In this document: in pieces, positions 1 through 8,383 of the stretch
Position numbering within the stretch: the stretch's first letter is position 1
How the letters are laid out: each line of letters begins with the position of its first letter
Assembly (NCBI GenBank): GCA_942491345.1
Contig: CALOAN010000042.1
Location: 88,644-152,643 of the forward strand
Source of the DNA: JAHEEL01 sp942491345
Lineage (GTDB): Bacteria > Actinomycetota > Acidimicrobiia > Spongiisociales > UBA5794
Length of the DNA stretch: 64,000 bases
Reading direction: 5' to 3'
Notes under the pieces: generated by a model
The model's input: the letters and a program-made list of their open reading frames with translations, nothing else
What the model was told of the DNA's origin: nothing
The model's database searches: none
Translations under genes and position numbers: made by a program

Positions 1-244
1 CGATCTCGCCTGATGCGGCCGCAACCCCGGTCCGGATTGCAGCACCTTTGCCGCGGTTGACGCTGTGGACCTCAACCGCACAGCCAAGTTGGCGTGCAGC
101 ATCGGCGGTGCCGTCGGTGCTGCCGTCATCGACCACGAGGATGTCGGCATCTGGGCCGAGGACCGATCGGATGTCGTCGACGACCACGGGGAGCGCCTCC
201 TCCTCGTTGAAGGCAGGCAACACGATCGTGGTATGAGGTGGCAA
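1..244 (-). CDS. Family 2 glycosyltransferase, N-terminal part (runs off the window)
   Basis: The reverse strand encodes a GT-A fold start: TIVLPAFNEE followed by the nucleotide-sugar/metal motif VVDDGSTDGT and the NRGKGAAIRTG segment. This is typical of dolichyl-phosphate-mannose-synthase-like family 2 glycosyltransferases that move a sugar from a nucleotide donor to a lipid or wall acceptor. The frame stays open upstream into the end of the next gene, but no ATG or GTG was found there. The best start is TTG at 244, preceded 8 nt upstream by GGAG. The C-terminus lies outside the window, so acceptor and membrane segments are unknown. Family call firm, substrate unknown. Confidence 0.8.
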   Translation of the reverse strand, partial: MPPHTTIVLPAFNEEEALPVVVDDIRSVLGPDADILVVDDGSTDGTADAARQLGCAVEVHSVNRGKGAAIRTGVAAASGEI

Positions 245-309
245 AGGTTCTGCTCCGACCCGGTGGTCGATGTTGTCGGTCGTCGCGACAATACCCGTCG
301 TTGGCCCGA

Positions 310-2385
310 TTACTCGCCCCAGAAGCCGGTCGTCGGATTCATGAAGCCCTCGCCGAACTCGAAGACGATGTTTGCGGATGTCTGGGTGAAGGTGTCTCGG
401 AGGTACCACGTGCCGGTTGACGGCCTGAAGAGGCCGATCGTGTCGGTGCCGTCGCCGTCCCAATCGCCGGCGATGATTCGGTCACCGGATGCAGCACCCG
501 AGTAGAAGAACGATATGTCGGCAATCGGACGGTTGAGGTCGTTCATCAGGTAGACCATCCGGGTGGACGGCCGGTAGACCCCGACCGTGTCGGTGCCGTC
601 GCCGTCCCAATCGCCGGCGATCGGCACGTCGCCCGGGTTGCCGAACGGGAAGTCGATGTCGGCAATTCCCTGAGTGTTGGTGTTGCGCAGGTAGAACCGG
701 CCCTCGGATGACCGGTAGATGCCGACGGTGTCGACGCCGTTGCCGTTCCAGTCACCCGACACTGGAAGGTCGCGCGGGATGCCGTAGTAGATCTCGATGT
801 CGGCGATGCCCTGGTTGTTGGTGTTTCGCAGGAAGAGATATCCATTGCTCTCGCGATAGAGGCCCATGGTGTCGATGCCGTCGCCGTTCCAGTCACCTGC
901 GTACGGCGTGTCCTTCGGGTTGCCGTAGTAGAAGCTGTCGACCGTCCCGTTCGAATGCCTGATGTGCCAGATACCGGTTCTTGGATCCTGCATGGCCACC
1001 TGATCGGCTTTGGGATTGTTCAGCGGGGGAGGACGGTTGATGGCAATCGCGAAGTACCACGAGCGGAGTCCGTATCGCGAGGTCACTTCACCGACGCTCT
1101 TCTCCACGTTGACGGAGCTGCCGCCGCTGGTGATCCCGCCGAAGCGGAAGCGGCTCGGGCTGCCTGAATCGTTGGTTGCGATCACGTCGACGGTTTCGAC
1201 GTCGGCGAGGCCGAGCCACGATGCGAGGCTGGCGCGGGTGATGGTCTCGTTCCACGAGCGGAACGGATTGATCGATGCGAGCGACCAAGGGTCGGCAACC
1301 GAGATGAGATACGGGAATGCTCCGCCCCACTTGTCCTCGGAAGACTCGGTAGCGCCGCCCGACGACGAGGAGTAGAACGCTCGGACGATGGTCGAGTCCG
1401 GTGCGGCAGGGTGGACGATCACCCGGCCGGTCGTGGAGACGGCCGCAGCGTCCCATGTCTGCCAAAGCGATCGTGCACCAAGCCATCCCGCAAAGACCTG
1501 ATCGGCCGAGCTGTTCTTGATGTCGCAGAAGCAGGCGGCAGCACGATGGTCCGTTCGAAGGTCGGCGGTGGCGGCGTACGACCGTGCGGCGATGGCCTGA
1601 GCCTTGAGCGTCTCGACGTTCCACGAGAACGGCACTTCGGCGATACCCCGGGTGTAGGTGTCAAGCGGGAGTTGGACAGCTACGTCGAAGCCCGGCCAGA
1701 GTGGACAGGCCCCGGGACACACCGTGTCGGCAACGGTACGCGGACCGCCGTTGCCCACCACGCTGCCGTTGTCGACGAAGAGCAGCGCCGTCCCCCACGC
1801 GAATGTGCAGTTGGTGGTCCGACATGCGTTGAGGGCGATCACGTACGGCGGGAGCGCTCCATCGGGAGCGAGTGGGACGGTGATGTCGCATGATCCGGAT
1901 TCCCAGGCCGTGCCGTCGCTGAACGCCACCGTGCAGCCGCCGTTGGTCTGCGGGGCCGTATCAACCACGGTGAACGATGCGCCGGCGAAGAGTTCCTTCT
2001 GCTGCAACGTGGCGGCGGCGCCTCGTGACACAACGACGCCCGTGGCGGAGGTGCCCGGTCCGTTGCTGATCGAGACCGTCCGGGTCGTCTGGTCCGAATC
2101 GACACCAACGAAGATGTCGCCGTCGGTCGGTACGCCGTTGGTTCCGATCGTACCGAGCGTTGTGCCCTGGTAGTAGGTGCTCAAGATCTGCTGGTGCGTG
2201 GAGCCTTCCGCCGCCATGGCCTCGGCCCCGTATTGGCTCATGCCAACACCGTGGCCCCATCCGGCGCCGTCAAACGAAACGGTGTCATCTTCGGCCGCAT
2301 CAGCCGGGACGGCGGTGAACACGACGAGGAACACGACGAACACGGCAATGATCCGCCACACGCGAGTCATCGAAAGGATGCCCAT
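310..2385 (-). CDS. Secreted SpoIID/LytB-domain protein with C-terminal DGDG repeats
   Basis: About 691 aa. A signal peptide (MTRVWRIIAVFVVFLVVF, ending near ADAA) is followed by the SpoIID/LytB region: GAGWGHGVGMSQYGAEAM near residue 35 and the hallmark LDTYTRGIAEVP...LKAQAIAARSYA near 240-270. SpoIID is a lytic transglycosylase in spore formers; in non-sporulating actinobacteria the family has wall-associated roles that are poorly defined. Residues of about 470-691 hold four repeats with GDWNGDGIDT-type acidic loops and LFLRNTNNQGIADI segments, resembling FG-GAP/calcium-binding propeller blades. The same module occurs in the next two genes. The open frame extends to 2685 but lacks a signal peptide there; ATG 2385 or 2370 is chosen, neither with a clear Shine-Dalgarno. 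Confidence 0.85.
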   Translation of the reverse strand: MGILSMTRVWRIIAVFVVFLVVFTAVPADAAEDDTVSFDGAGWGHGVGMSQYGAEAMAAEGSTHQQILSTYYQGTTLGTIGTNGVPTDGDIFVGVDSDQTTRTVSISNGPGTSATGVVVSRGAAATLQQKELFAGASFTVVDTAPQTNGGCTVAFSDGTAWESGSCDITVPLAPDGALPPYVIALNACRTTNCTFAWGTALLFVDNGSVVGNGGPRTVADTVCPGACPLWPGFDVAVQLPLDTYTRGIAEVPFSWNVETLKAQAIAARSYAATADLRTDHRAAACFCDIKNSSADQVFAGWLGARSLWQTWDAAAVSTTGRVIVHPAAPDSTIVRAFYSSSSGGATESSEDKWGGAFPYLISVADPWSLASINPFRSWNETITRASLASWLGLADVETVDVIATNDSGSPSRFRFGGITSGGSSVNVEKSVGEVTSRYGLRSWYFAIAINRPPPLNNPKADQVAMQDPRTGIWHIRHSNGTVDSFYYGNPKDTPYAGDWNGDGIDTMGLYRESNGYLFLRNTNNQGIADIEIYYGIPRDLPVSGDWNGNGVDTVGIYRSSEGRFYLRNTNTQGIADIDFPFGNPGDVPIAGDWDGDGTDTVGVYRPSTRMVYLMNDLNRPIADISFFYSGAASGDRIIAGDWDGDGTDTIGLFRPSTGTWYLRDTFTQTSANIVFEFGEGFMNPTTGFWGE

Positions 2386-2520
2386 TGGATGTATATCGAA
2401 CGATGTGGGCGACGCCTTGAGGAATGCCATCACCTTCATTGTGGTGCCAAAACGGCTGTATTCGACGCGGTGCAGAGATCCGCTCCAGTCACGATCTTCT
2501 CGTGCCGATACCGATTCGGG

Positions 2521-2526
2521 TAGTCT
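2521..2526 (+). promoter_or_regulatory. Candidate -10 box TAGTCT for the L,D-transpeptidase gene
   Basis: TAGTCT fits the actinobacterial TAnnnT -10 pattern and lies 38 nt before the GTG start at 2565, leaving a leader with a strong GGAGG site at 2556-2560. The 179-nt gap 2386-2564 is head-to-head between two wall genes and otherwise shows no gene. Confidence 0.45.
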
Positions 2527-2564
2527 CGCTCGCTCTTGGCCCGGGGCAGCAGAACGGAGGACAT

Positions 2565-3806
2565 GTGAGTACTGGAACTCGGATCTTTGTGGTCCTCGCT
2601 CTCGTTGCCGGTCTGCTCGCCGCGATCGGCGGCACCGCGTCGGCCGTGTCGAACGACGCCGGCGTCGGACTGGTCGACCCAACAACCGGTGAGTGGTTCC
2701 TCCGCGATCCCGGAACCGGTGATACGACGCACTTCTACTTCGGCAACCCCGGTGACAAGCCGTTCACCGGCGACTGGGACTGCGATTCCGTCGACACTCC
2801 TGGTCTCTACCGCAGCTCGGACGGCTACGTCTATCTTCGGAACTCGAACACGCAAGGGGTCGCCGATGTGCGCTACTACTTCGGAAACCCGGGCGATATC
2901 CCGATTGCCGGCGATTTCAACGGCGATGGCTGCGATACCGTCTCGATCTACCGGCCCTCGGAGCACCGCTTCTACATCATCAACACCCTCGGTGCCGACG
3001 GCGAGGGTCTTGGTGCCGCCGATATCGCATACACGTTCGGTGTACCCGGTGACCAACCGATTGCCGGTGATTTCGATGGGAACGGCACGGACACGGTGGG
3101 TGTGTACCGCCCCTACACCAGCACTGTGTACCTCCAGAACTCGCACAAGGGTGGAGACGCCGACGTTTCGTTCACGTTTGGTGAGCGTTCTGACAAGGTG
3201 GTCATGGCTGCATGGTCCGGCGGCGTCGACACGGTTGGCGTCTATCGGCCGTCAACCGGCACGTTCCACGTGCGCAACAGCAACTCACCCGGTGCGGGTG
3301 ACGCGTCGTACGACTACGGCTACTCGAAATACGTGCCGATTGCGGGAACGTTCGGGGCATTGCCGGGAGGTCATGAGGCACCGCCGACGTCTCCGCCGTA
3401 TCCAAACGTTGGTTCCGGGAAACGGATCATCTACTCGAACTCCCTGCACCAGGTGTGGCTCATCGACGAGAACGACGAACTCGTCGATACCTATCCGGTA
3501 ACCGGACGCAAAGGCATCCCGCTTTTCGGGACCTACAAGGTTTTCTCGAAATCGGTCAACGCCTGGGCTCCGTACGGCGGCATCACGATGAAGCACATGG
3601 TGCGGTTCGTCCGGCCCGGGACGTTCGGCAACCAGTGGTCGTACGGCTTCCATTCGATCCCGCGGTATTCGAACGGTCGGCCGATGCAGACCGAGGCGCA
3701 ACTCGGGTCGTTCGGTTCGGGCGGATGCGTCCGGCAAGCCGATCACAAGGCGCTCGCGCTCTACAACTGGGCGCCCATCGGCACCACGGTGCACGCAATT
3801 CCGTAA
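2565..3806 (+). CDS. L,D-transpeptidase (YkuD) with N-terminal DGDG repeats
   Basis: 413 aa. The start is GTG at 2565, set by GGAGG 4 nt upstream; a signal peptide (IFVVLALVAGLLAAIGG, cleavage after SA) follows. Residues of about 35-275 carry four or five repeats with motifs such as GDFNGDGCDTVSIYRPSE. Residues 285-413 form a YkuD domain: IIYSNSLHQVWLIDEND at the start, an HSIPR histidine, and SGGCVRQ with the catalytic Cys near residue 388. YkuD enzymes make 3-3 peptidoglycan cross-links or attach proteins to the wall. The protein is predicted to be extracellular. The repeat module is shared with both neighbours, suggesting common targeting or scaffolding. Family assignment is strong; exact wall substrate is inferred. 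Confidence 0.88.
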   Translation: MSTGTRIFVVLALVAGLLAAIGGTASAVSNDAGVGLVDPTTGEWFLRDPGTGDTTHFYFGNPGDKPFTGDWDCDSVDTPGLYRSSDGYVYLRNSNTQGVADVRYYFGNPGDIPIAGDFNGDGCDTVSIYRPSEHRFYIINTLGADGEGLGAADIAYTFGVPGDQPIAGDFDGNGTDTVGVYRPYTSTVYLQNSHKGGDADVSFTFGERSDKVVMAAWSGGVDTVGVYRPSTGTFHVRNSNSPGAGDASYDYGYSKYVPIAGTFGALPGGHEAPPTSPPYPNVGSGKRIIYSNSLHQVWLIDENDELVDTYPVTGRKGIPLFGTYKVFSKSVNAWAPYGGITMKHMVRFVRPGTFGNQWSYGFHSIPRYSNGRPMQTEAQLGSFGSGGCVRQADHKALALYNWAPIGTTVHAIP

Positions 3807-3842
3807 CGAACGACGATCCTAGGGACTCAGATGACCAGCCAG

Positions 3843-3848
3843 TATTCT
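3843..3848 (+). promoter_or_regulatory. Candidate -10 box TATTCT, probable leaderless start of the VanW gene
   Basis: TATTCT ends 8 nt before ATG 3857 and no Shine-Dalgarno is visible, so transcription would begin at or next to the start codon. Confidence 0.5.
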
Positions 3849-3856
3849 TCGGCGCG

Positions 3857-5371
3857 ATGACGATCTCGACTTCCCCGCGTACCTACGTGCGAGTACTAGT
3901 CGGGTTCTTGTCGCTCATGGTCATCGGTGTGGTCTGGGCCGCGACTGCTCAGGCCGACGACACCACCACGACTACGACGACGTCGACCACAACCACGACC
4001 ACCGCGCCCCGTCCGCCCGAGAAGGCCGGTGTCGGCGTCGTCGACTCCGAGTCGGGCCAGTGGTGGCTGCGCGACCCGGTCAGCGGCCAGTCAACACGGT
4101 TCTACTACGGCAACCCTGGTGATAGCCCGTTCACCGGCGACTGGAATTGCGACGGCGTCGATACTCCCGGCCTCTATCGCCAGTCAGACGGATACGTCTA
4201 CCTGAGGAACTCGAACACCCAGGGTGTCGCCGATATCAAGTTCTTCTTCGGCAACCCGGGTGACATCCCGCTCGCCGGGGACTTCGACGGCGACGGGTGC
4301 GATTCCGTATCGGTATATCGCCCTTCGGAGAGCCGCTTCTTCGTGATGAATCGACTCGGCACCAGTGACGAAGGTCTGGGCGCGGCCGAATACTCGTTCA
4401 TCTTCGGGGACCCCGGTGACAGGCCCTTCGTCGGCGATTTCGACGACGACGGCATTGACACCATTGGCCTCCACCGTGAGAAGACGGGCCTGGTGTACTA
4501 CCGGAACAGCAACGACCAGGGTCCGGCGGAACACGAGTTCCTCTTCGGCGACAAGGGCGACCGCATCGTCGCGGGCGATTGGACCGCCGATGGCATTTCC
4601 ACTCCCGGCATCTATCGCGTAGCACAGGGGAAGTTCTTCCTGCGATACACCAACACACAGGGCGCCGCCGATCAGGAATTCCTCTACGGCGGATCACTCA
4701 TGAACCCCGTCGCGGGCGTATTCGGGGATCTGCCAGGCGGCGACGCACCTCCGCCCCAGGACAAACTCCTTGTGGCCGAGTTCACGACCTACCACCCGTG
4801 CTGCCAGAGCCGCGTGATCAACATCCACCGCATTGCCGATGCCGTCGACGGGGCCGTTGTGCAGCCGGGGGCGACCTTCTCCATCAACGCTCACGTTGGT
4901 CAGCGAACGGAGGCGAAGGGGTACGTTGCCGCAGGGGCGATCGTTGGTGGCGAGATCGTCTGCTGCGACCACCCGGCGAACATCGGGGGAGGCACGAGCC
5001 AGTTCGCCACCACGCTCTACAACGCGGTCTTCTGGGGCGGATACGAGGATGTCTACCACAAGCCCCACAGCCTGTACTTCACCCGCTACCCGGTCGGGAT
5101 CGAGGCGACGCTCGGGTATCCGGGGCCGGATGTCGTCTTCCGAAACGACACCCTGGCACCCGTGTACATCGACACGTCGCACACGTCCCGCAGCGTCACC
5201 GTGCGTCTCTACGGCACCAACGAGGGACGAGTGGTCACGGCGTACACAACGGGGTCGGTCACGTCAAGAGACGGAGGGACCGTGAGAGTCACGCGTACGA
5301 TCACTCACCCCAACGGAGCGGTCGAGACTCAGCGATGGGCGCATCGCTACAACCCGATGCCGGAAGACTGA
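3857..5371 (+). CDS. Secreted VanW-family protein with N-terminal DGDG repeats
   Basis: 504 aa. ATG 3857 leads into a signal peptide (VLVGFLSLMVIGVVWA) and a poly-Thr linker. Residues of about 55-295 hold four repeats (GDWNCDGVDT, GDFDGDGCDS, GDFDDDGIDT, GDWTADGIST) near-identical in layout to those of the preceding gene. Residues 304-500 match VanW (PF04294): GATFSINAHVGQRT, the GGGTSQFATTLYNAVFW core and an HSLYFTRYP segment. VanW proteins occur near vancomycin-resistance and wall genes, but their biochemical role is not established. An extra cysteine pair (PCCQS, CCDH) may form disulfides outside the cell. Neighbours suggest a wall-related function. Confidence 0.85.
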   Translation: MTISTSPRTYVRVLVGFLSLMVIGVVWAATAQADDTTTTTTTSTTTTTTAPRPPEKAGVGVVDSESGQWWLRDPVSGQSTRFYYGNPGDSPFTGDWNCDGVDTPGLYRQSDGYVYLRNSNTQGVADIKFFFGNPGDIPLAGDFDGDGCDSVSVYRPSESRFFVMNRLGTSDEGLGAAEYSFIFGDPGDRPFVGDFDDDGIDTIGLHREKTGLVYYRNSNDQGPAEHEFLFGDKGDRIVAGDWTADGISTPGIYRVAQGKFFLRYTNTQGAADQEFLYGGSLMNPVAGVFGDLPGGDAPPPQDKLLVAEFTTYHPCCQSRVINIHRIADAVDGAVVQPGATFSINAHVGQRTEAKGYVAAGAIVGGEIVCCDHPANIGGGTSQFATTLYNAVFWGGYEDVYHKPHSLYFTRYPVGIEATLGYPGPDVVFRNDTLAPVYIDTSHTSRSVTVRLYGTNEGRVVTAYTTGSVTSRDGGTVRVTRTITHPNGAVETQRWAHRYNPMPED

Positions 5372-5424
5372 TCCATTCTTCAGCCCGAACCTACTGCGGG
5401 CCTCATACTCGCGGTTCGAGCTCC

Positions 5425-5550
5425 CAGGCGGCCCCCTCTCATCAGGCTGCCCCCTCTGCGGCCGAGCATCAGGCTGCCCCCTCTGCGGCCGAGCATCAGG
5501 CCGCCCCCTCTGCGGCCGAGCATGAGGCGGCCCCCTCTGCGGCCGAGCAT
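5425..5550. repeat. Tandem 27-bp repeat, four copies plus a partial first copy
   Basis: Units at 5443-5469, 5470-5496, 5497-5523 and 5524-5550 share the pattern CAGGCTGCCCCC-TCTGCGGCC-GAGCAT, with an 18-nt partial copy at 5425-5442. The unit is C-rich on the plus strand and its complement contains GCAGAGGGGGCAGCCTG, relating it to the arrays at 27.2-28.0 kb and 42.5 kb. It sits in the 347-nt gap between the VanW and DUF3048 genes. The length is a multiple of three, so it stays open in several frames, but no start site or coding signature supports translation. Confidence 0.85.
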
Positions 5551-5562
5551 CAGCTCGGCCGC

Positions 5563-5591
5563 GTCTCCCCCACCTTGGCGGTGGGGGAGAC
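5563..5591. terminator. Perfect 12-bp hairpin, terminator-like
   Basis: GTCTCCCCCACC pairs perfectly with GGTGGGGGAGAC around a TTGGC loop. It lacks a U-tract, so it may be a repeat-borne hairpin or an end-of-transcript stabiliser rather than a classical intrinsic terminator. The same stem type recurs in the 27.4-27.9 kb array. Confidence 0.5.
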
Positions 5592-5702
5592 CAGGAAGGG
5601 CCCCGGCACATGGGGGCGCTTGCGTCCACCGCGAAGGGAGTAGCGGTCTGCGGCGGATTCATCTGGCGCGCTCCGAATCGTCATGTTTGGGGGAACCGTC
5701 GA

Positions 5703-5708
5703 TACACT
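5703..5708 (+). promoter_or_regulatory. Candidate -10 box TACACT for the DUF3048 gene
   Basis: TACACT ends 10 nt before ATG 5719 with no clear ribosome binding site between them. Confidence 0.35.
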
Positions 5709-5718
5709 CACGGCCATC

Positions 5719-6819
5719 ATGATTCCCTTCAAGAGATCTCTTCTTCTGTTCGTCGCGCTCGCGTTGCTTGTTGTGTCCTGCAGCCGCAGCTCCGCGTCGG
5801 ACTCAACGACGACGCTGGCCACGACCACATCCACCTCCACGACCACATCCACCTCCACGACTACGACGACTACGACGACCACCACGACCACAACCGTGCC
5901 GCCGGCGGAGGCGTCGATCAACGGTCTCGAGGCCGATGACGATCTCATCAATCGGAGGGTCGTTGCGGTCAAGATCGACAACCATCCGCAAGCCCGGCCT
6001 CACACCAACCTGCACCTCGCCGACGTGGTGTACGAGGTGCTCGTCGAAGGTGGTCTCACTCGGTTCATCGCCTTGTTCCACCAGAGCGACTCCGAGTACG
6101 TCGGTCCGGTCCGGTCCGGTCGGCCGACCGATGTGAGCCTCGTCAAACCCCTCGGAGGGCCGTTCCAGATCTCCGGTGCTCAGCCGTGGGTTCGAGCGCT
6201 GTTCTCCAGCGAAGACCTGTACATGATCTTCGACAACGGCATCACGACGTTCCGGGACAAGACCCGCAGGGCACCCCACAATCTGTACTCATCGACCGAG
6301 GAGATCCGCGAGTGGGCCGATGAACGCGATTGGCCGGACGTCGCACCGCTCCCCATCTTCTCCTATGCACTGGATGCGCCGGAACCGACCGAAGAGGCGA
6401 CGTTGATCGAGTTGCAGTTCTCAGGTCACGCCCCCTCGACATGGATCTGGGATGAGGAAGAGGAGTTGTACTTGCACTCCTACGGCACCGAGCCGCACAT
6501 GTCGATCGATACCGACAAGATCGATACCGACGACGAAGAACAGCAGATCTCCGCCGACATGGTTGTGGTTGTCGAAGCCGGCCGTTACACAGCATGGGAT
6601 CCGGCTGGGAAGGGTCAGGAGCTCCCCGCGTTGAGAACGACCGGAGAGTGGCCCGCCCATGTCTTCTACAACGGCGGCGTCATCCACGCCACGTGGATGC
6701 GGGAGACCGAGGAAGACCCGGTCACCCTCCTCGACGAGGCCGGCGAAGAGATATCAATCCCGCCCGGACGAGTGTGGATCGAAGTCTTCCCGGACGATCA
6801 AACCCTCACCTGGGAGTGA
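5719..6819 (+). CDS. DUF3048-family lipoprotein (YerB-like)
   Basis: 366 aa. ATG 5719 gives a lipoprotein signal (LLLFVALALLVVSC, lipid Cys near residue 16), then a long Thr/Ser linker (residues 25-55) of ACG/ACC codons that would span the wall. The rest matches DUF3048/YerB: RRVVAVKIDNHPQARPH, YVGPVRSGRPTD, PFQISGAQPW, and TTGEWPAHVFYNGG toward the end. Family members are anchored extracytoplasmic proteins of unknown activity, common in Gram-positives. The next gene starts 3 nt after the stop, so co-transcription with the amidase is likely. The upstream in-frame ATG at 5683 would bury the signal and is rejected. Confidence 0.85.
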   Translation: MIPFKRSLLLFVALALLVVSCSRSSASDSTTTLATTTSTSTTTSTSTTTTTTTTTTTTTVPPAEASINGLEADDDLINRRVVAVKIDNHPQARPHTNLHLADVVYEVLVEGGLTRFIALFHQSDSEYVGPVRSGRPTDVSLVKPLGGPFQISGAQPWVRALFSSEDLYMIFDNGITTFRDKTRRAPHNLYSSTEEIREWADERDWPDVAPLPIFSYALDAPEPTEEATLIELQFSGHAPSTWIWDEEEELYLHSYGTEPHMSIDTDKIDTDDEEQQISADMVVVVEAGRYTAWDPAGKGQELPALRTTGEWPAHVFYNGGVIHATWMRETEEDPVTLLDEAGEEISIPPGRVWIEVFPDDQTLTWE

Positions 6820-6822
6820 TCC

Positions 6823-8223
6823 GTGGTCTCGATCGTCGACCTCGCCGCAGCGGTTCGAAGCGGTGAGCGTTCGGCGGTTGACGGTGTTGAAGAAGCGCTT
6901 GCCGCTGCTGAAGCGCTTCAACCCCGCTTGAACGCCTTCACGTCGATCTCCCGGCCCGGAGCAATGGAGCGCGCCGAGGAGCTGGATCGCAGGATCGCCG
7001 CCGGAGAGGACGTCGGGGAGCTTGCCGGCATCCCGATCGGACTCAAGGATCTGATCGATCAGTCGGGTGTCGCGAACACCAACGGCGCCGCGTTCGAACC
7101 CGTGGTTCCTGACACGTCTGCGACCGTGGTTGATCGGCTCGAGGCTGCGGGCGCGGTCATCATCGGGCGAACCGGCCTTCATGAGTTCGCTTTCGGATTC
7201 ACGTCGGAGAACGAGCACTTCGGCCCGGTTCGCAATCCCTGGGATGTCGAGCTCTCGCCGGGTGGATCCTCTGGAGGTTCGGCAGCGGCCGTCGCTGCTG
7301 GCATCGTGCCTGCTGCCATCGGCACCGACACCGGGGGATCGGTGCGCGTTCCGGCTGCATTGTGCGGCGTGGTGGGCCTGAAAGTCACCCATGGCCGTGT
7401 GCCCCTCACCGGAATAACACCGCTCGCCCCGTCACTCGACACCGTCGGCCCGATCACGAGAACCGTGAGTGATGCGGCCGCCGTGTACGCAGCTATCGCC
7501 GGCGACGACCCTCACGATCCTTGGGCCGCTCCGGTGCCCGTGGGCCTTGCGGGTGGGCCTCGCGATCCTTCGACGATCGCCGTCGGCGTTCCGAAGCAGT
7601 GGATGCTCGCGCCGACGGATCGCGTTACGGGCGAAGCGTTCCATGCTGCGATCGAGAGACTCGTTGATGCAGGGGTGTCTGTCGAGACGGTGGATGAGCC
7701 GGCGCTCTTGACAACCGATGCCGCCGCGTTGGCCACTTCCGCTGAAGTGTTCCGCGTGCATCGGGATCGCTGGCATCGGGACGCCGATCGATATGGCCGT
7801 GACGTGGCCTCCCGTCTCCGCAAGGCTGCAGCAGTCCGGCTCGATTCGGTGATCGACGCGATGGCTTGGGACGCCGGAGCCCGCCACGCGATGAGCCGCC
7901 TGTTCACTCGATTCGATGCTCTTGTCACTCCTACCGTCGGATCAACGCGAAAGGTGATCGGACAGGCTGACATAGACATTGACGGAGAGAGCATCTTCCA
8001 CCGTCTGGTTATTGCTCAGAACACTTGGCCGGTCAATCGTGTCGGGAATCCGGCCCTCGCGCTCCCGATCCCGAGCAACGGGACGCCGCCCGCGAGCATG
8101 CAAATAGTCGGCCGCAGATGGGGTGAATCTGATCTCTTGGAGATAGGCCTCGGTCTCGAATCAGCCGGCATCGTCGGCGCCGATTGGCCACCGAACATTG
8201 CCCCGCACGCGGCGACTTCATGA
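6823..8223 (+). CDS. Amidase-signature family hydrolase
   Basis: 466 aa, GTG start at 6823. The amidase signature triad is visible: the Lys in IGLKDLID near residue 70, the GGSSGGSAA loop near residue 145-150 with the cis-Ser, and the nucleophile Ser in TDTGGSVRVPA. Length fits GatA-like amidases that hydrolyse C-N bonds of amides. It is not the tRNA amidotransferase subunit, because a gatC-gatA-gatB operon lies at 51.6-54.8 kb. Here it follows a wall-anchored DUF3048 gene. Substrate cannot be told; allophanate, aryl-amide or peptide-amide are all possible. Confidence 0.85.
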   Translation: MVSIVDLAAAVRSGERSAVDGVEEALAAAEALQPRLNAFTSISRPGAMERAEELDRRIAAGEDVGELAGIPIGLKDLIDQSGVANTNGAAFEPVVPDTSATVVDRLEAAGAVIIGRTGLHEFAFGFTSENEHFGPVRNPWDVELSPGGSSGGSAAAVAAGIVPAAIGTDTGGSVRVPAALCGVVGLKVTHGRVPLTGITPLAPSLDTVGPITRTVSDAAAVYAAIAGDDPHDPWAAPVPVGLAGGPRDPSTIAVGVPKQWMLAPTDRVTGEAFHAAIERLVDAGVSVETVDEPALLTTDAAALATSAEVFRVHRDRWHRDADRYGRDVASRLRKAAAVRLDSVIDAMAWDAGARHAMSRLFTRFDALVTPTVGSTRKVIGQADIDIDGESIFHRLVIAQNTWPVNRVGNPALALPIPSNGTPPASMQIVGRRWGESDLLEIGLGLESAGIVGADWPPNIAPHAATS

Positions 8224-8315
8224 TCGACGCCGAACACACGACGATTCCGGCTTTCCCTGATCTGCTGTTCCGCGTCCGGCCCCGGGAGATCGACATTCAC
8301 CGGGTGGAAGTGGCA

Positions 8316-8321
8316 TAGACT
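8316..8321 (+). promoter_or_regulatory. Candidate -10 box TAGACT upstream of korA
   Basis: TAGACT lies 62 nt before the GTG start at 8384, in the 160-nt gap that follows the amidase gene. A GAGGAG ribosome site lies just before the start, so this transcript would have a normal leader. Confidence 0.4.
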
Positions 8322-8383
8322 TGCCGAGTGCACATGGGGGACGACCCCTACCGATCCCCTACTCGTTATGAGGAGCAGAAATC

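Noticed and set aside
2386..2685. N-terminal extension of the SpoIID protein
   Set aside because: It overlaps the divergent promoter region and would place the signal peptide in the middle of the protein.
4579..5643. 354-aa plus-strand frame over the VanW gene and the 27-bp repeat
   Set aside because: Out of frame with the VanW domain and rich in Arg/Pro/His as expected from a shadow frame; the repeat part only stays open because its unit is a multiple of three.
6823..8223. Second gatA
   Set aside because: Only the amidase family is shared; no gatB or gatC neighbours, and a full gatCAB set exists at 51.6 kb.
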